From: an uncultured Flavobacteriales bacterium
GTDB taxonomy: Bacteria; Bacteroidota; Bacteroidia; Flavobacteriales; BACL11
Length of the DNA: 64,000 nucleotides
Direction of reading: 5' to 3'
Assembly: GCA_905478765.1 (NCBI GenBank)
Contig: CAJQJY010000003.1
Location: 157,008 to 221,007, forward strand
In this document: in pieces, positions 28,055 to 38,606 of the stretch
Numbering within the stretch: position 1 is the stretch's first letter
Layout: each line of letters opens with the position of its first letter
The notes under the pieces: generated by a model
Seen by the model: the letters and a program-made list of their open reading frames with translations, nothing else
The model's database searches: none
What the model was told of the DNA's origin: nothing
Position numbers and translations under genes: made by a program

Positions 28055-30244
28055 ATGAAAAAACTTAACAGAACGCTAACCCTACCAGCAATTATTGCTA
28101 TTAGTATAGCTGGTATGCTTGGTGGAGTTTTTGTTATACCTGGAATAGCTACTGCTTATACTGGAACATCTTTATGGCTAGCATTTCTTATTGCTGCACT
28201 CTCAATTTTGCCTGCAGTATTATCTAAATCTGAACTTGCAACTGCTATGCCTAAATCTGGTGGAGCATATGTATTTATTGAAAGAGCACTTGGCCCTTTA
28301 ATGGGTACAATATCAGGAATTGGGCTTTGGATTTCATTACTTTTAAAGAGTTCATTTGCTCTGGTTGGACTAAGTGCCTATTTATTAGTAGTTGTAAATA
28401 TACCATCAATAGATTTAAAATATGTTTCCATTCTTTTTCTAGTGTTAATTATGTGTCTTAATATTATTGGTGTGAAAAAAGTTGGAAAGGCTCAGCTTAT
28501 AATTGTAATAGCAAGTATTATAAGTTTAATTGCACTTATATTTATTGGGTTACCTCAAATTGACAGGAATACATTAAGACCTTTCTTATATGATGGAAAT
28601 ATGGGTCTTGTTAGCGCAATCGCTTTTGTTTATGTTGCTTTTGCTGGAGTAACAAAAATTGCTGCTATTGCTGAAGAAGTAAAAAATCCCGATAAGAATT
28701 TACCAAAAGCAATGATAATGTCTTTAGCAATAATGACAGCTATTTATATTATAATCTCTTTTGTTTTATCAGGAAATATTCCTTTTAATGAGCTATCAAA
28801 CGACATAAAGCCAATTTATACTTTAGCTTATAAATTAGGAGGAGAAACTATTGCATCCATTATTGGAATTATTGGAGTTGTAACATTAATATCATTGGCA
28901 AACTCTGGGGTTTTAGCCTCTTCAAGATTTCCTTTTGCAATGTCAAGAGATAAACTTTTACCTACATCATTATCAAAAGTACATCCTAAATACCTGACAC
29001 CAGTAAATACTATCTTACTAACTTCTTTAATAATGGTCTTAGTTATTATCTTTCTAGATGTAGAAAAGATGGCAAAATTAGTTAGCGCATTTAAAGTAAG
29101 TATGTTTATTTTAGTAAACTTAAGTGTTATTATTTTAAGAGAAACCTCTGTGCAATGGTATAATCCTAGCTATAAATCCCCTTTCTACCCTTATATGCAA
29201 ATCTTTGGTATTCTTAGTGGAGTTGTATTATTATTCTATTTAGGTCTGATGCCAGTTTTAACACTTTTAGGAATTTCTATCTTAGGAACTATTATTTATT
29301 TTAATTATGGAGTAAAAGCTTCTAGAATTGGGGTTTTAAAAAGATACGGTCATATTCCTGCTTTATATCTATTGGGTAGAGATAAAGAGTCGTCAAGCCT
29401 TAATAAAATACAAGATAAACTTGTTAATGAAATGATAAATGCATCCATCAATAAAGATGCTGGAGTAATTATTCCATTACTTGGAAACGAAACTTCACCA
29501 TCAATATTAATAGAATTAGGAGCATCATTAAATAAAAAAAAGAACATACAAGTAGTAAATATTACTGAAGTTCCTGATCAAACTTCACTAAATGCTTTTG
29601 AGAAAAATACTCCTAAGAATAATGCGTTAAAAAGAATAACTTTTAAGCTTGCAAATGTTTTAGATAAGCATATTGAATTTGAGCCTATTGCTACGCACAA
29701 ACTTACTGAAACCATACAAGCTATTAGTGATCAAACATCTATTGATTGGTTAGTTCTTGGTTGGAATGGTAGAGCGCAAAATGGTATATTCTTCAATAAT
29801 CCTTTAGGTTGGATTGTAAGTCATATTAACTCCAATTTTGGATTATTTAAATGTAGCGGAATCCAAAAGTTTGAGAACCTACTTTTAGCAATTAGACCTG
29901 ATAGTCCAGATGCTGATAAACTTGTTAGTACTACTAGTATTATAGCAAATCATTATAAAACTAAGTTTGTAATGTTGCATGTAGTAAGGGATGATTTATC
30001 AAAAGTTGAAATTGAGAAAATTAAGCTTAATGCTGAGAATAAACTAATAGGTACTAAAGGAATAGTTAGAATTATAGTTTCTAACGAGCCAATTGACACG
30101 GTATCAGAACTAACTGCCGAGTATGATTTACTAATACTAGGTACTCCAAGAAAAGATACGCTAAGGACTATGCTTTTCGGAACAGGAAAAGATAAGTTTG
30201 CTGTAAAAGCAACTTGCTCTGTTCTTAGGTTAACTCTCAAGTAA
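28055..30244 (+). CDS. APC-family amino acid permease with universal-stress-protein domains
   Basis: Inner-membrane transporter of 729 residues. About twelve hydrophobic segments fill residues 10-430, starting with the APC-type LPAIIAISIAGMLGG and with PKSGGAYVFIERALGP in the next part. A cytoplasmic portion of about 290 residues follows and looks like two universal-stress-protein domains, the first with LVLGWNGRAQNG and the second ending DLLILGTPRK. Such fusions are known among archaeal and bacterial APC permeases, where the stress domains may sense nucleotides. The substrate is unknown. The stop is 3 bases from the stop of the convergent SGNH gene. Confidence 0.85.
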   Translation: MKKLNRTLTLPAIIAISIAGMLGGVFVIPGIATAYTGTSLWLAFLIAALSILPAVLSKSELATAMPKSGGAYVFIERALGPLMGTISGIGLWISLLLKSSFALVGLSAYLLVVVNIPSIDLKYVSILFLVLIMCLNIIGVKKVGKAQLIIVIASIISLIALIFIGLPQIDRNTLRPFLYDGNMGLVSAIAFVYVAFAGVTKIAAIAEEVKNPDKNLPKAMIMSLAIMTAIYIIISFVLSGNIPFNELSNDIKPIYTLAYKLGGETIASIIGIIGVVTLISLANSGVLASSRFPFAMSRDKLLPTSLSKVHPKYLTPVNTILLTSLIMVLVIIFLDVEKMAKLVSAFKVSMFILVNLSVIILRETSVQWYNPSYKSPFYPYMQIFGILSGVVLLFYLGLMPVLTLLGISILGTIIYFNYGVKASRIGVLKRYGHIPALYLLGRDKESSSLNKIQDKLVNEMINASINKDAGVIIPLLGNETSPSILIELGASLNKKKNIQVVNITEVPDQTSLNAFEKNTPKNNALKRITFKLANVLDKHIEFEPIATHKLTETIQAISDQTSIDWLVLGWNGRAQNGIFFNNPLGWIVSHINSNFGLFKCSGIQKFENLLLAIRPDSPDADKLVSTTSIIANHYKTKFVMLHVVRDDLSKVEIEKIKLNAENKLIGTKGIVRIIVSNEPIDTVSELTAEYDLLILGTPRKDTLRTMLFGTGKDKFAVKATCSVLRLTLK

Positions 30245-30247
30245 TAG

Positions 30248-31396
30248 TTACTCTACAACTATTTTTTTCTCAGTAGTTCCATCATTAAACTGATAAAATA
30301 AGGTTTGATTGGAGTTAGGAACTACCTCCCTACCTAATATATCAGTAATCTTAATCAGTTTCTTAGTTGCACTATTATCTTCTTCAACAGTAGTTGTTGA
30401 AGCGACAGTTACAATAGAAAAAATTGAATCTAATAAGCACCCATCATTTGTTAAAGCTGATAATGTAATTGTATAATTTCCTGGTGCGGTGTAAGTATGA
30501 ACGGCATTCTCATCAAAGGAGAAATATCCATCCCCAAAATCCCACATTACACTTTCATAGTTAGTTGATAAATTTGTACAACTAATACTATCATTATATT
30601 GGGTAAAGGAAAAATCAGCATGAAAAATATTCCAAGCAGATAAACTATCTAGAACTGTATTAGTAGCAATAGTCTGCAAACTTATTGCTGTAATGCTATC
30701 AATTCCATTTGGCAAGTATGTACTGCTAATACAACTCTTTTTAAATATTGTACTATAAAAAGTACAAGCCGATAAATAACTTCCATAAATACTTGGATGA
30801 CTGTTGTCAGAAGCATATAAATTAAGTGTACTATCCATAGCAATTGATGCTTTCCAAGCCATACCAACTGGAGCGCAACTTGCATTGTTATCAATTGTCA
30901 TTTCCAAATAGCTTTCTTTTAACCTTTGCTGCATTCCACTATAAGTACATATGGGTGGGTAAAACTGACAATTCTGCTGATCCCCATACTTTCTACCCCA
31001 AGTCATAAAAAACAATGGCTCAGTGCACGAGAAATGACTTTCAATTGAATCTACTAAAATTGCTGCATATGGGTAAGTATCATTAGCTACTTGTGATGGA
31101 GGAAAAGATGGCTCTTGACTTTGTGCCTGAAGAACCACATAATCCCATTGTTGTTGATTTATTTTTGAAAGTGTTTGTGCACTAGTAGAATGCACATTAA
31201 AAGTTGCCCCTCCAGGAGTGCTACTATCATATATTAAAGTATCTCCAAATGACAATGCAATTTGTTTTACTAAATCTGGTAAGCTGTTTCCATAAGTATA
31301 AGAATTACCTATAAAAAGAACTTCTTTAGTTTGCTGAGAGAAAGCAGGTGATATACAAAATATACCAGCTATTATTAATGTTAGTATTTTATTCAA
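30248..31396 (-). CDS. Secreted SGNH/GDSL-like hydrolase with PKD domain and short C-terminal tail
   Basis: A 382-residue secreted protein. A signal peptide covers 1-20. An SGNH-type domain follows with VLFIGNSYT (Ser 32) and the paired Asp-His in DNSHPS near 199-204, as in DUF4886-type hydrolases. A PKD domain lies at about 250-325 (WDFGDGYFSFDENAVHTY). The end, LIKITDILGREV then FNDGTTEKKIVVE, is the short tail shared with two other proteins here. The start codon must be TTG at 31396: a stop lies two codons upstream, the next ATG would remove the signal peptide, and the N-terminus resembles that of its upstream neighbour. It overlaps that gene by 8 bases. The substrate is unknown. Confidence 0.82.
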   Translation of the reverse strand: MNKILTLIIAGIFCISPAFSQQTKEVLFIGNSYTYGNSLPDLVKQIALSFGDTLIYDSSTPGGATFNVHSTSAQTLSKINQQQWDYVVLQAQSQEPSFPPSQVANDTYPYAAILVDSIESHFSCTEPLFFMTWGRKYGDQQNCQFYPPICTYSGMQQRLKESYLEMTIDNNASCAPVGMAWKASIAMDSTLNLYASDNSHPSIYGSYLSACTFYSTIFKKSCISSTYLPNGIDSITAISLQTIATNTVLDSLSAWNIFHADFSFTQYNDSISCTNLSTNYESVMWDFGDGYFSFDENAVHTYTAPGNYTITLSALTNDGCLLDSIFSIVTVASTTTVEEDNSATKKLIKITDILGREVVPNSNQTLFYQFNDGTTEKKIVVE

Positions 31397-33380
31397 TATT
31401 TATTTGTTTATGCACAGAGCCATCATCATAAATATAAAATTGTGTTTGATTGGGATTAGGAACTACTTCCCTACCTAATACATCCAATATTTTTACTAAT
31501 TCTTTAGATAATTCTTTTAAATCATCAATACTTGAAACGGTATTTTCACAAGGTACCTCAACCTCAATATCATAATAGAAATAATAGTAACCTGGAGAAC
31601 CTGCACTAGTACCCGTTATACTCATTATTGATCCAATATTATAAGGATAAACAGCTCCAGCATCATTTCTATATAAATCTGAATTTCCATTAGAGATACC
31701 AAGTTGCATATTATTTCCAATAGGGACTTCAAAATTTAAAATAAGTTGCTGCTGCCCTTGAACTAAAGAATGAGTAGTATCATCTAGTACTGCCCCATTT
31801 GATGCCCGTAACTCAAAAGTTACAGTTGTAGGATTATCAGCATAAAATACTGCTGTCTTTATTAATAAATCAGTTGTAGCATCAAAAATTAAATGTTGGT
31901 TTCCATTAAAAAATCCACCTGAAGCAAATGTATTATCAGCCTCTCCTCCGTACTCTAATGAAGTATTTGCATTTGGATTATAATTATTTGCTGATGGATC
32001 CATACATCCTAAAATTGGCGCATTAGGGTCTATATTTAATACTGCGTTTAATATTACAACTTGTCCATTTATTAAAGTTGCTTGCAAAGTATCGTTTATA
32101 AATCCTGGCATTGAAAAAACTACATCAAATATTCCTCCATCAGCATTTCCACATGAATAATTACCACTTAAGTTAGTAGTAGATGAATTTGGTATTATAG
32201 TATTTAAAATAATAATATTTGCACCAATAATAGCTGCTCCTGTACCACCATTAGTTACATTTCCTTCCAAATAGCATGCTTCTGAAAATTCTCTTTCAAA
32301 AACTAAAAGTTTAGCATTTCCATTAGTACTACTATTAATATCGGAAGAAATAATAATACCAGAGGGAAAGTAAGGATATGTACCCCAACAGCCATCAAAA
32401 CCATCACCACTTCCTGAGTAAGAATCGTAATAAGCAACTTGAACCATATTGTTAGGTTGTGAGATGTCATGCACAGTAGTTCCATCTCTATAGTAAGATG
32501 TAATTAAAAAATTACCATCAACATGTGTATTATGAGGTATAGAATTGCTACCTGGATTAGATTGGATCCTGTCTACCTCTTGGATATTATTACAATCCGT
32601 GATATCGTAAGCAGCTAAGTAAGCATCTGAAGTTTCATCAGTAGTAAATACAAAGTCACCATCATCACTAATCCAAGCATTATGAGTAAAATTATTAGGA
32701 GTACTATGTGTTCCTAGGGTGTTAGGATTGTTTTTATCACTTATATCAACAACATATAATTCACCTGCATAAATACATCCTGCATATAAAGTATCACCTC
32801 TTACCATCCCATCATGAATATACTGCTCATTCCATTCTCCTAAATAATGAGGAGCAGTTGCATTTGCTGCAACGTCTAAGAATATAGCACCATCGGGTGG
32901 ACTACTTCCTGTAGCTGATGATGCACCAAATATGTAACAAATTCCATTTTCATCAATATAAAGATTATGTGCTGCTGTAAATTCTACAGAAGCTCCAGTA
33001 TTTGGATTTGTAAAATTACTTACATGCCAATTAGTACTACCAGTCATATCTGTTAAATCTACAATTAATAATCCTGCATCGGCTTCCGTGGTTACATAGG
33101 CATAATTACCCCAAGTCTTTACATCTCTCCAAGTAGAATTAATATCAGCTATTTGAAATTCTAAAATAGGATTAGAAGGATTGCTTACATTAACACAAGC
33201 AAAACCATCATTTAATCCAACTAAAGCATATTCACCACCATCATTAGGTTCAACCCAACCCCATATGTCGTTTCCTTCAGTTGAGTTCCATTCGAATGAA
33301 CCAATTAAGTCCATATTATAATTGTTTTGTGAAAAAGTTAAAAATGGTAATAATAGTAATGTAAAAAGTATTTTATTCAT
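31389..33380 (-). CDS. Secreted choice-of-anchor B family protein with short C-terminal tail
   Basis: A 663-residue modular surface or secreted protein. A signal peptide (1-17) is followed by an LVIVD-type propeller of the choice-of-anchor B family at about 20-365 (STWRDVKTWGNYAYVTTEA, HNAWISDDGDFVFTTDE). Next come a CarboxypepD_reg-like domain near 368-450, a GCMDPSANNYNPNA motif near 455, a beta-rich module at about 477-610 also present in the 1627-residue protein, and the short tail LVKILDVLGREV with YDDGSVHK. Function is probably adhesion or surface binding; no catalytic motif is evident. A -7 element precedes it, and the SGNH gene is coupled to it by an 8-base overlap. Confidence 0.83.
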   Translation of the reverse strand: MNKILFTLLLLPFLTFSQNNYNMDLIGSFEWNSTEGNDIWGWVEPNDGGEYALVGLNDGFACVNVSNPSNPILEFQIADINSTWRDVKTWGNYAYVTTEADAGLLIVDLTDMTGSTNWHVSNFTNPNTGASVEFTAAHNLYIDENGICYIFGASSATGSSPPDGAIFLDVAANATAPHYLGEWNEQYIHDGMVRGDTLYAGCIYAGELYVVDISDKNNPNTLGTHSTPNNFTHNAWISDDGDFVFTTDETSDAYLAAYDITDCNNIQEVDRIQSNPGSNSIPHNTHVDGNFLITSYYRDGTTVHDISQPNNMVQVAYYDSYSGSGDGFDGCWGTYPYFPSGIIISSDINSSTNGNAKLLVFEREFSEACYLEGNVTNGGTGAAIIGANIIILNTIIPNSSTTNLSGNYSCGNADGGIFDVVFSMPGFINDTLQATLINGQVVILNAVLNIDPNAPILGCMDPSANNYNPNANTSLEYGGEADNTFASGGFFNGNQHLIFDATTDLLIKTAVFYADNPTTVTFELRASNGAVLDDTTHSLVQGQQQLILNFEVPIGNNMQLGISNGNSDLYRNDAGAVYPYNIGSIMSITGTSAGSPGYYYFYYDIEVEVPCENTVSSIDDLKELSKELVKILDVLGREVVPNPNQTQFYIYDDGSVHKQINIE

Positions 33381-33396
33381 GTTGTTTTATTTTTTG

Positions 33397-33404
33397 CAAA
33401 TTTA
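33397..33404 (-). promoter_or_regulatory. -7 element of the choice-of-anchor B / SGNH operon
   Basis: TAAATTTG on the minus strand, 16 bases before the ATG at 33380. Confidence 0.6.
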
Positions 33405-33458
33405 ATAAAAATTCATACTAAATTGTTATCAGGAATTTTGCTATCTTATGTCTTTAGT

Positions 33459-36128
33459 TTATAATTCTAGAGTAATTTGTCCGCCACCATACTCATCATC
33501 TTCAGGTTTCACCTCTTTTGATGATTCTTTAACTTCAGGCTCATTAGTAATCTCTAACTCAATTTCAGTTTTTACTTCAATTGGTTTTTCCGCTACCTCA
33601 ATAATTTCCTCAATTATCTCTAATTCTTGCTCTATTATTTCTTTATAAGGTAAAGAGTCAATCAAGTTGATTTCTTTTACTTTTTTAGATGTTAGTTTAT
33701 TCCCTAGCGCCTTCTCTCCTTTTACAGAAATAAACTCTTCAATGTTAATGATTTGAGTTTGCCTGTCTTTTCCTTTTTCTTTTACAAATACTATCTCTAC
33801 TTGAGGTCTCCAATCAGTACTTACAACTTCTAATTGACTATTTTCATTATCGGTAATAAAACTAAAACGAGACATAGTATTCTCTACTAAAAATCGTTTC
33901 ACATAGTAAGCCTGTTTGTTGCCATCAAAATAAACTGCAGAAATAGGCTTATTAGGATTGTTCTGCTCAATTAAAATCATATCCTCATCAAAATGATTAG
34001 AGATATCAAATGATTTTAATTCAATTTCACCAGATTGCTGAATCGTTAAAATTTTATCCTCAGCTTTAAAAGCACCAAGTAATTCTCCTCTTTCATCAAC
34101 ATTTAACCTCTGTACTGTATCATCAAACCAAATTTTACGAGCCGATAAAGTTGAAATTCCTGCTGATTTTAACTCCACTTTTCTTACTGCTTTTTTAGTA
34201 ACAATATTTCCACCAGAACCTTTTCCTTTTATTGCAAGTTCAGCAAAATCAACATCAATTTTAAGCGTTTTAAGTTTTGCTAATTTTTTCAAATGCACAG
34301 TTACTGTTTCTGCCTCACCATTTGGGTTAGCAGTAAAATATAGTACTTTACTTCCTTTTTCTGATTTTGTTAATCCGTAATCTCTACCCCTAGTAATTGA
34401 CTTAACAGGGAAGCGTTTCATCATAGAAGTACCAGACTTCCCATCCTTATAAATCATATTATAAATAGTTCGCTCATCTTTCTTTTTAAAGACCGCACAA
34501 TGAATTATTTCTTTACCAACAAAGACCTTGCTACCCACTTTTACAACTTGCATACTACCATCTTTTTTAAAAACAATAATATCATCAATATCTGAGCAAT
34601 CACAAACATATTCATCCTTTCGCATAGATGTACCAATAAAACCTTCTTCTTTATTTATATAAAGTTTTTTATTAGCCACAACTACTTTAGTTGCATCTAT
34701 ACTTTCAAAAGTTTTAATTTCAGTTTTACGCTCCTTCCCTTTTCCGTATTTCGTTTTTAAGTTTTTGAAATAATCAATAGCGTAATCAGTCAGATTGGCT
34801 AAATAACCTTTTATCTCTTCAATTTTTGCTTCAAGTTTTAAGAGTTCTTCATTTGCTTTATTCAAGTCAAACTTAGTTATTTTCTTAATCTTAATTTCGG
34901 TTAATCTTTCAACATCCTCATCCGTAACATCTCTTAATAAATTCTTAGCATGAGGTTTTAATTCTTTATGAATAGTCGCAATAATCTCTTTCCAATTATC
35001 AAGCTCTTCAATTTTATGGTAAATCCTATTTTCAATAAATATCCTTTCCAATGATGCGAAATGCCATTTTTCTTGAAGTTCAGAAAGGTTAACTTCTAAT
35101 TCTTGTTTTAATAAATTTAGCGTATGTTCAGTTGATTGTTTTAATATCTCAGAAACTCCAAGGAATTTTGGCCTATCATCTTCAATAATACATGATAAAG
35201 GAGAAATAGAAACTTCACAATCAGTAAACCTATATAAAGCATCTATAGTTTTATCAGGAGAAATTCCTGCTGGAATTGTAATTGAAATTTCAACATGTTC
35301 TGCCGTATTATCCTCTACCTTTTTAACCTTAATTTTTCCTTTATCATTAGCTCTAAGGATAGAATTAATTAAAGATGTAGTAGTTGTAGAAAAAGGCAAT
35401 TCTGAAACAATAAGTGTATGCTTATCTTCTTGATGAATTTTAGCTCTTACCCTTATTTTACCTCCTCTTAGTCCATCATTATAATTACTAAAATCAGCAC
35501 TTCCTCCACTATAAAAATCAGGATAAATTTTTGGCTTAACTCCTTTCAATACTTTTATAGATGCATCAATAAGTTCATTGAAGTTATGAGGTAATATTTT
35601 TGTTGATAGTCCAACTGCAATACCTTCAACTCCATGTACTAATAATAAAGGAAACTTTACTGGCAATGTTACTGGCTCTCTACCCCTACCATCATAAGAA
35701 GCTGACCAGTTTGTAATCTTCTTATTATAAACAACATCTAGTGCAAAGGGAGTTAATCTCACCTCAATATACCTTGAAGCAGCTGCTCTATCACCAGTCG
35801 CAACATTACCCCAGTTTCCCTGCATATCAAGCAATAAATCCTTTTGTCCAACTTGCACCATAGCATCACCAATTGATGCATCACCATGAGGATGATATTT
35901 CATAGTATGTCCAATAACATTAGCTACTTTATGATACCTCCCATCATCTAGCTCCTTTAATGAATGAAGTATCCTTCTTTGTACAGGTTTTAATCCGTCA
36001 TTAATATGAGGGACAGCACGCTCCAAAATAACATAAGAAGAATAATCCAAAAACCAGTTTTGATACATGCCTGAAACATGTATAACTGACTCTTGATTAT
36101 TTTTGTTTTGTTCCAAATCTTCCTCCAT
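33459..36128 (-). CDS. parC: DNA topoisomerase IV subunit A
   Basis: DNA-cleaving subunit of the type IIA enzyme that unlinks replicated chromosomes. It has the winged-helix start DGLKPVQRRILHSL, HPHGDASIGDAM, and the catalytic Tyr120 in RAAASRYIE. A long coiled-coil-like stretch lies near 420-450. The C-terminal region is basic and then turns acidic (EIIEEIIEVAEKPIE, EITNEPEV). I see no GyrA box, which together with the ParE-type partner supports ParC over GyrA. Length is 889. It directly abuts the PH-domain gene (no spacer), as the last gene of parE-PH-parC. Confidence 0.92.
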   Translation of the reverse strand: MEEDLEQNKNNQESVIHVSGMYQNWFLDYSSYVILERAVPHINDGLKPVQRRILHSLKELDDGRYHKVANVIGHTMKYHPHGDASIGDAMVQVGQKDLLLDMQGNWGNVATGDRAAASRYIEVRLTPFALDVVYNKKITNWSASYDGRGREPVTLPVKFPLLLVHGVEGIAVGLSTKILPHNFNELIDASIKVLKGVKPKIYPDFYSGGSADFSNYNDGLRGGKIRVRAKIHQEDKHTLIVSELPFSTTTTSLINSILRANDKGKIKVKKVEDNTAEHVEISITIPAGISPDKTIDALYRFTDCEVSISPLSCIIEDDRPKFLGVSEILKQSTEHTLNLLKQELEVNLSELQEKWHFASLERIFIENRIYHKIEELDNWKEIIATIHKELKPHAKNLLRDVTDEDVERLTEIKIKKITKFDLNKANEELLKLEAKIEEIKGYLANLTDYAIDYFKNLKTKYGKGKERKTEIKTFESIDATKVVVANKKLYINKEEGFIGTSMRKDEYVCDCSDIDDIIVFKKDGSMQVVKVGSKVFVGKEIIHCAVFKKKDERTIYNMIYKDGKSGTSMMKRFPVKSITRGRDYGLTKSEKGSKVLYFTANPNGEAETVTVHLKKLAKLKTLKIDVDFAELAIKGKGSGGNIVTKKAVRKVELKSAGISTLSARKIWFDDTVQRLNVDERGELLGAFKAEDKILTIQQSGEIELKSFDISNHFDEDMILIEQNNPNKPISAVYFDGNKQAYYVKRFLVENTMSRFSFITDNENSQLEVVSTDWRPQVEIVFVKEKGKDRQTQIINIEEFISVKGEKALGNKLTSKKVKEINLIDSLPYKEIIEQELEIIEEIIEVAEKPIEVKTEIELEITNEPEVKESSKEVKPEDDEYGGGQITLEL

Positions 36129-36626
36129 CTAATTGTTTTTTACAATTATTCTATCAAAAAATTTACTAATTCTCTCAATTTCATTTTCTGACATAAAAGT
36201 AATATTAAATCGTTTTGCCACTTTCTTACCACTCTGTGTTTCTATCTTCAACATTAATGTTTTATTGAAACTAAAAGGCCTGTTAAAAAAAGAATAATCT
36301 CTTAACATAGCGTGAGGAATATCAACATAATCCTTTGTCTTAAAAAAATCCAGCAACACTCTGTGTGAGGTAATCTGTATAACATAAGGATCAAGATTTA
36401 CTGTATATTTAAAAATTCCAACAATTAAAAAGTATATGATGACAACAGTACTAACTATACTGTAAATAATATTCTCAGCAAAAAAAATACTAAGACCAGA
36501 AAATGGTAAATAAATAATAAACCATTCTGGAATTATTATTGTTGTAACAAACAATATAAACAAACCTCCAACTAAGAATGTTATTTTTGTTTTATTATTA
36601 CATTTTAAATTTATATTATGCATCAA
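36129..36626 (-). CDS. Bacterial PH-domain-like membrane protein
   Basis: A 165-residue protein with two hydrophobic segments (about 13-35 and 48-70) followed by a soluble beta-rich domain with a C-terminal helix, the organisation of small bacterial PH-domain (YdbS/DUF304-like) proteins. Family identity is suggested by [16 protein letters not shown] and the final [15 protein letters not shown] helix. It overlaps parE by 11 bases and abuts parC, so it is translated with both topoisomerase IV subunits. No functional link between membrane PH proteins and topoisomerase is established. Confidence 0.65.
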   Translation of the reverse strand: MMHNINLKCNNKTKITFLVGGLFILFVTTIIIPEWFIIYLPFSGLSIFFAENIIYSIVSTVVIIYFLIVGIFKYTVNLDPYVIQITSHRVLLDFFKTKDYVDIPHAMLRDYSFFNRPFSFNKTLMLKIETQSGKKVAKRFNITFMSENEIERISKFFDRIIVKNN

Positions 36627-38463
36627 TTATATCCTCTTCTACCCTCAAATTATTAATAATGAAATCTTGTCTTTCTTTTGTGTTCTTGCCCATATAATAC
36701 TTTAATAAATCTTGTATTTTATCTTCTTTAGCTAAAATTACAGGGTCTAATCTCATCTCAGGACCAATAAAGTGTTTAAACTCATTAGGAGAAATCTCTC
36801 CTAAACCTTTAAATCGTGTAATCTCTGCTGATTTTCCTATGACTTCTAATGCACTTATTCTTTCTTCCTCAGAATAACAATAGATTGTTTTCTTTTTATT
36901 TCTAACTCTAAATAGTGGTGTTTCTAAAATATAAACATGACCTTCCTTTACTAGTTCAGGGAAAAATTGCAAAAAGAAAGTCAATAACAATAATCTAATA
37001 TGCATACCATCAACGTCAGCATCTGTAGCAATAACAATTTTATTGTAACGCAAATCATCAATCCCAGTTTCAATATTTAAGGCTGCTTGCAATAAATTAA
37101 ATTCCTCATTCTCATACACTACCTTTTTAGTTAATCCATAAGAATTTAATGGTTTACCCCTAAGACTAAAAACAGCTTGCGTTTTAATATCCCTAGTTTT
37201 AGTAATTGATCCAGATGCAGAATCTCCCTCGGTAATAAAAATAGTAGAATCTACTCTAGTATCTTTCTTTTGATCATTATAATGTACTCTACAATCTCTT
37301 AACTTCTTATTATGAAGATTGGCTTTCTTAGCTCTTTCTCTAGCTAATTTTTTAACTCCAGCCATGGCTTTACGCTCATGTTCAGCCATTTTTATTTTTC
37401 CTTCAATAGTATCAGCAGTACTAGAGTTTTTATGCAAATAATTATCTAAATGTTTCTTTAAGAAATCTTGAATAAAAGTCAAGACAGTAACTCCATCAGG
37501 TTCAATTTCGGTTGAACCTAATTTAGTTTTGGTTTGCGACTCAAATATGGGCTCAATAACTTTAATACTTACAGCAGCATTTATTGCTTGCCTAATATCA
37601 GTAGAATCATAATTTTTACCAAAAAACTCTCTTATTGTTTTTACTAATCCTTGCCTAAAAGCACCTTGATGCGTACCACCCTGTACAGTATGTTGCCCAT
37701 TAACAAAAGAATAATACTGCTCAGAATATTGGTTTTTACAATGAGTTATTGCTACCTCAATATCATCTGCTTTAAGATGAATAATTGGGTATAACATTTC
37801 AGCATCAGTTCTTTGTTCTAATAGATCAAAAAGTCCGTTTTCAGAGTAGAATTTTTCACCATTGAAAATTATTGTTAATCCTGGATTAAGGTAACAATAA
37901 TTCCACATCATTTTCTCTACATATTCATTAATGAATCTGTATTTTCCAAATAGTTCTTCATCAGCAATAAAGGAAACTTTAGTTCCTCTCCTACTTGTGT
38001 TTTCTTGTATACTTTCCTCATTAGTAATTACACCTTGTGAGAATTCTACTAATTTACTTTTACCCTCACGAATAGATCTGATTTTGAAGTAAGATGACAA
38101 TGCATTTGCCGCTTTTGTTCCAACTCCATTAAGTCCTACTGATTTTTTAAAAACCTTGGAATCGTATTTTGCTCCTGTATTAATTTTAGATACACAATCA
38201 ACAACTTTTCCAAGTGGAATACCCCTTCCAAAATCACGAACAGTGACTTTATTATTACGAACAGTAACTTCAATAGTCTTTCCATTTCCCATCACATACT
38301 CATCAATTGAATTGTCAAGCACTTCTTTTAAAAGAATATAAACGCCATCATCAGGAGATGATCCATTACCCATTTTCCCAATGTACATTCCAGGTCGTAA
38401 TCTGATATGTTCTTTCCAATCTAACGATCGGATACTATCTTCATTATAGTTAGCTTCAGCCAT
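36616..38463 (-). CDS. parE: DNA topoisomerase IV subunit B
   Basis: ATPase and Toprim subunit of topoisomerase IV. The GHKL ATPase shows [22 protein letters not shown] and [14 protein letters not shown]; the Toprim domain shows EGDSASG and [10 protein letters not shown]. Length 615 fits ParE, shorter than the usual GyrB of about 645 or more. It is the first gene of a parE, PH-domain, parC operon and has its own -7 element. Confidence 0.93.
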   Translation of the reverse strand: MAEANYNEDSIRSLDWKEHIRLRPGMYIGKMGNGSSPDDGVYILLKEVLDNSIDEYVMGNGKTIEVTVRNNKVTVRDFGRGIPLGKVVDCVSKINTGAKYDSKVFKKSVGLNGVGTKAANALSSYFKIRSIREGKSKLVEFSQGVITNEESIQENTSRRGTKVSFIADEELFGKYRFINEYVEKMMWNYCYLNPGLTIIFNGEKFYSENGLFDLLEQRTDAEMLYPIIHLKADDIEVAITHCKNQYSEQYYSFVNGQHTVQGGTHQGAFRQGLVKTIREFFGKNYDSTDIRQAINAAVSIKVIEPIFESQTKTKLGSTEIEPDGVTVLTFIQDFLKKHLDNYLHKNSSTADTIEGKIKMAEHERKAMAGVKKLARERAKKANLHNKKLRDCRVHYNDQKKDTRVDSTIFITEGDSASGSITKTRDIKTQAVFSLRGKPLNSYGLTKKVVYENEEFNLLQAALNIETGIDDLRYNKIVIATDADVDGMHIRLLLLTFFLQFFPELVKEGHVYILETPLFRVRNKKKTIYCYSEEERISALEVIGKSAEITRFKGLGEISPNEFKHFIGPEMRLDPVILAKEDKIQDLLKYYMGKNTKERQDFIINNLRVEEDIIDA

Positions 38464-38500
38464 TATTTTCCTAATTTACTTCCTTCATTTTGATAGAATG

Positions 38501-38508
38501 CAAATATA
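38501..38508 (-). promoter_or_regulatory. -7 element of parE
   Basis: TATATTTG on the minus strand, 37 bases before the parE ATG. Confidence 0.55.
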
Positions 38509-38606
38509 AAATACTCTTTATTTTATTTTAAGAAACTAGAAACGCGTTATTAACAGGCTTTTCAACTTCTTATAAGCTTATAATTTTTTAGTTTTTAGAT
38601 TTTGTC

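Noticed and set aside
38570..38583. Perfect 14-base palindrome TTATAAGCTTATAA between parE and ychF as a terminator.
   Set aside because: It has no loop and few G-C pairs, and is AT-rich enough to occur by chance; not supported as a terminator.
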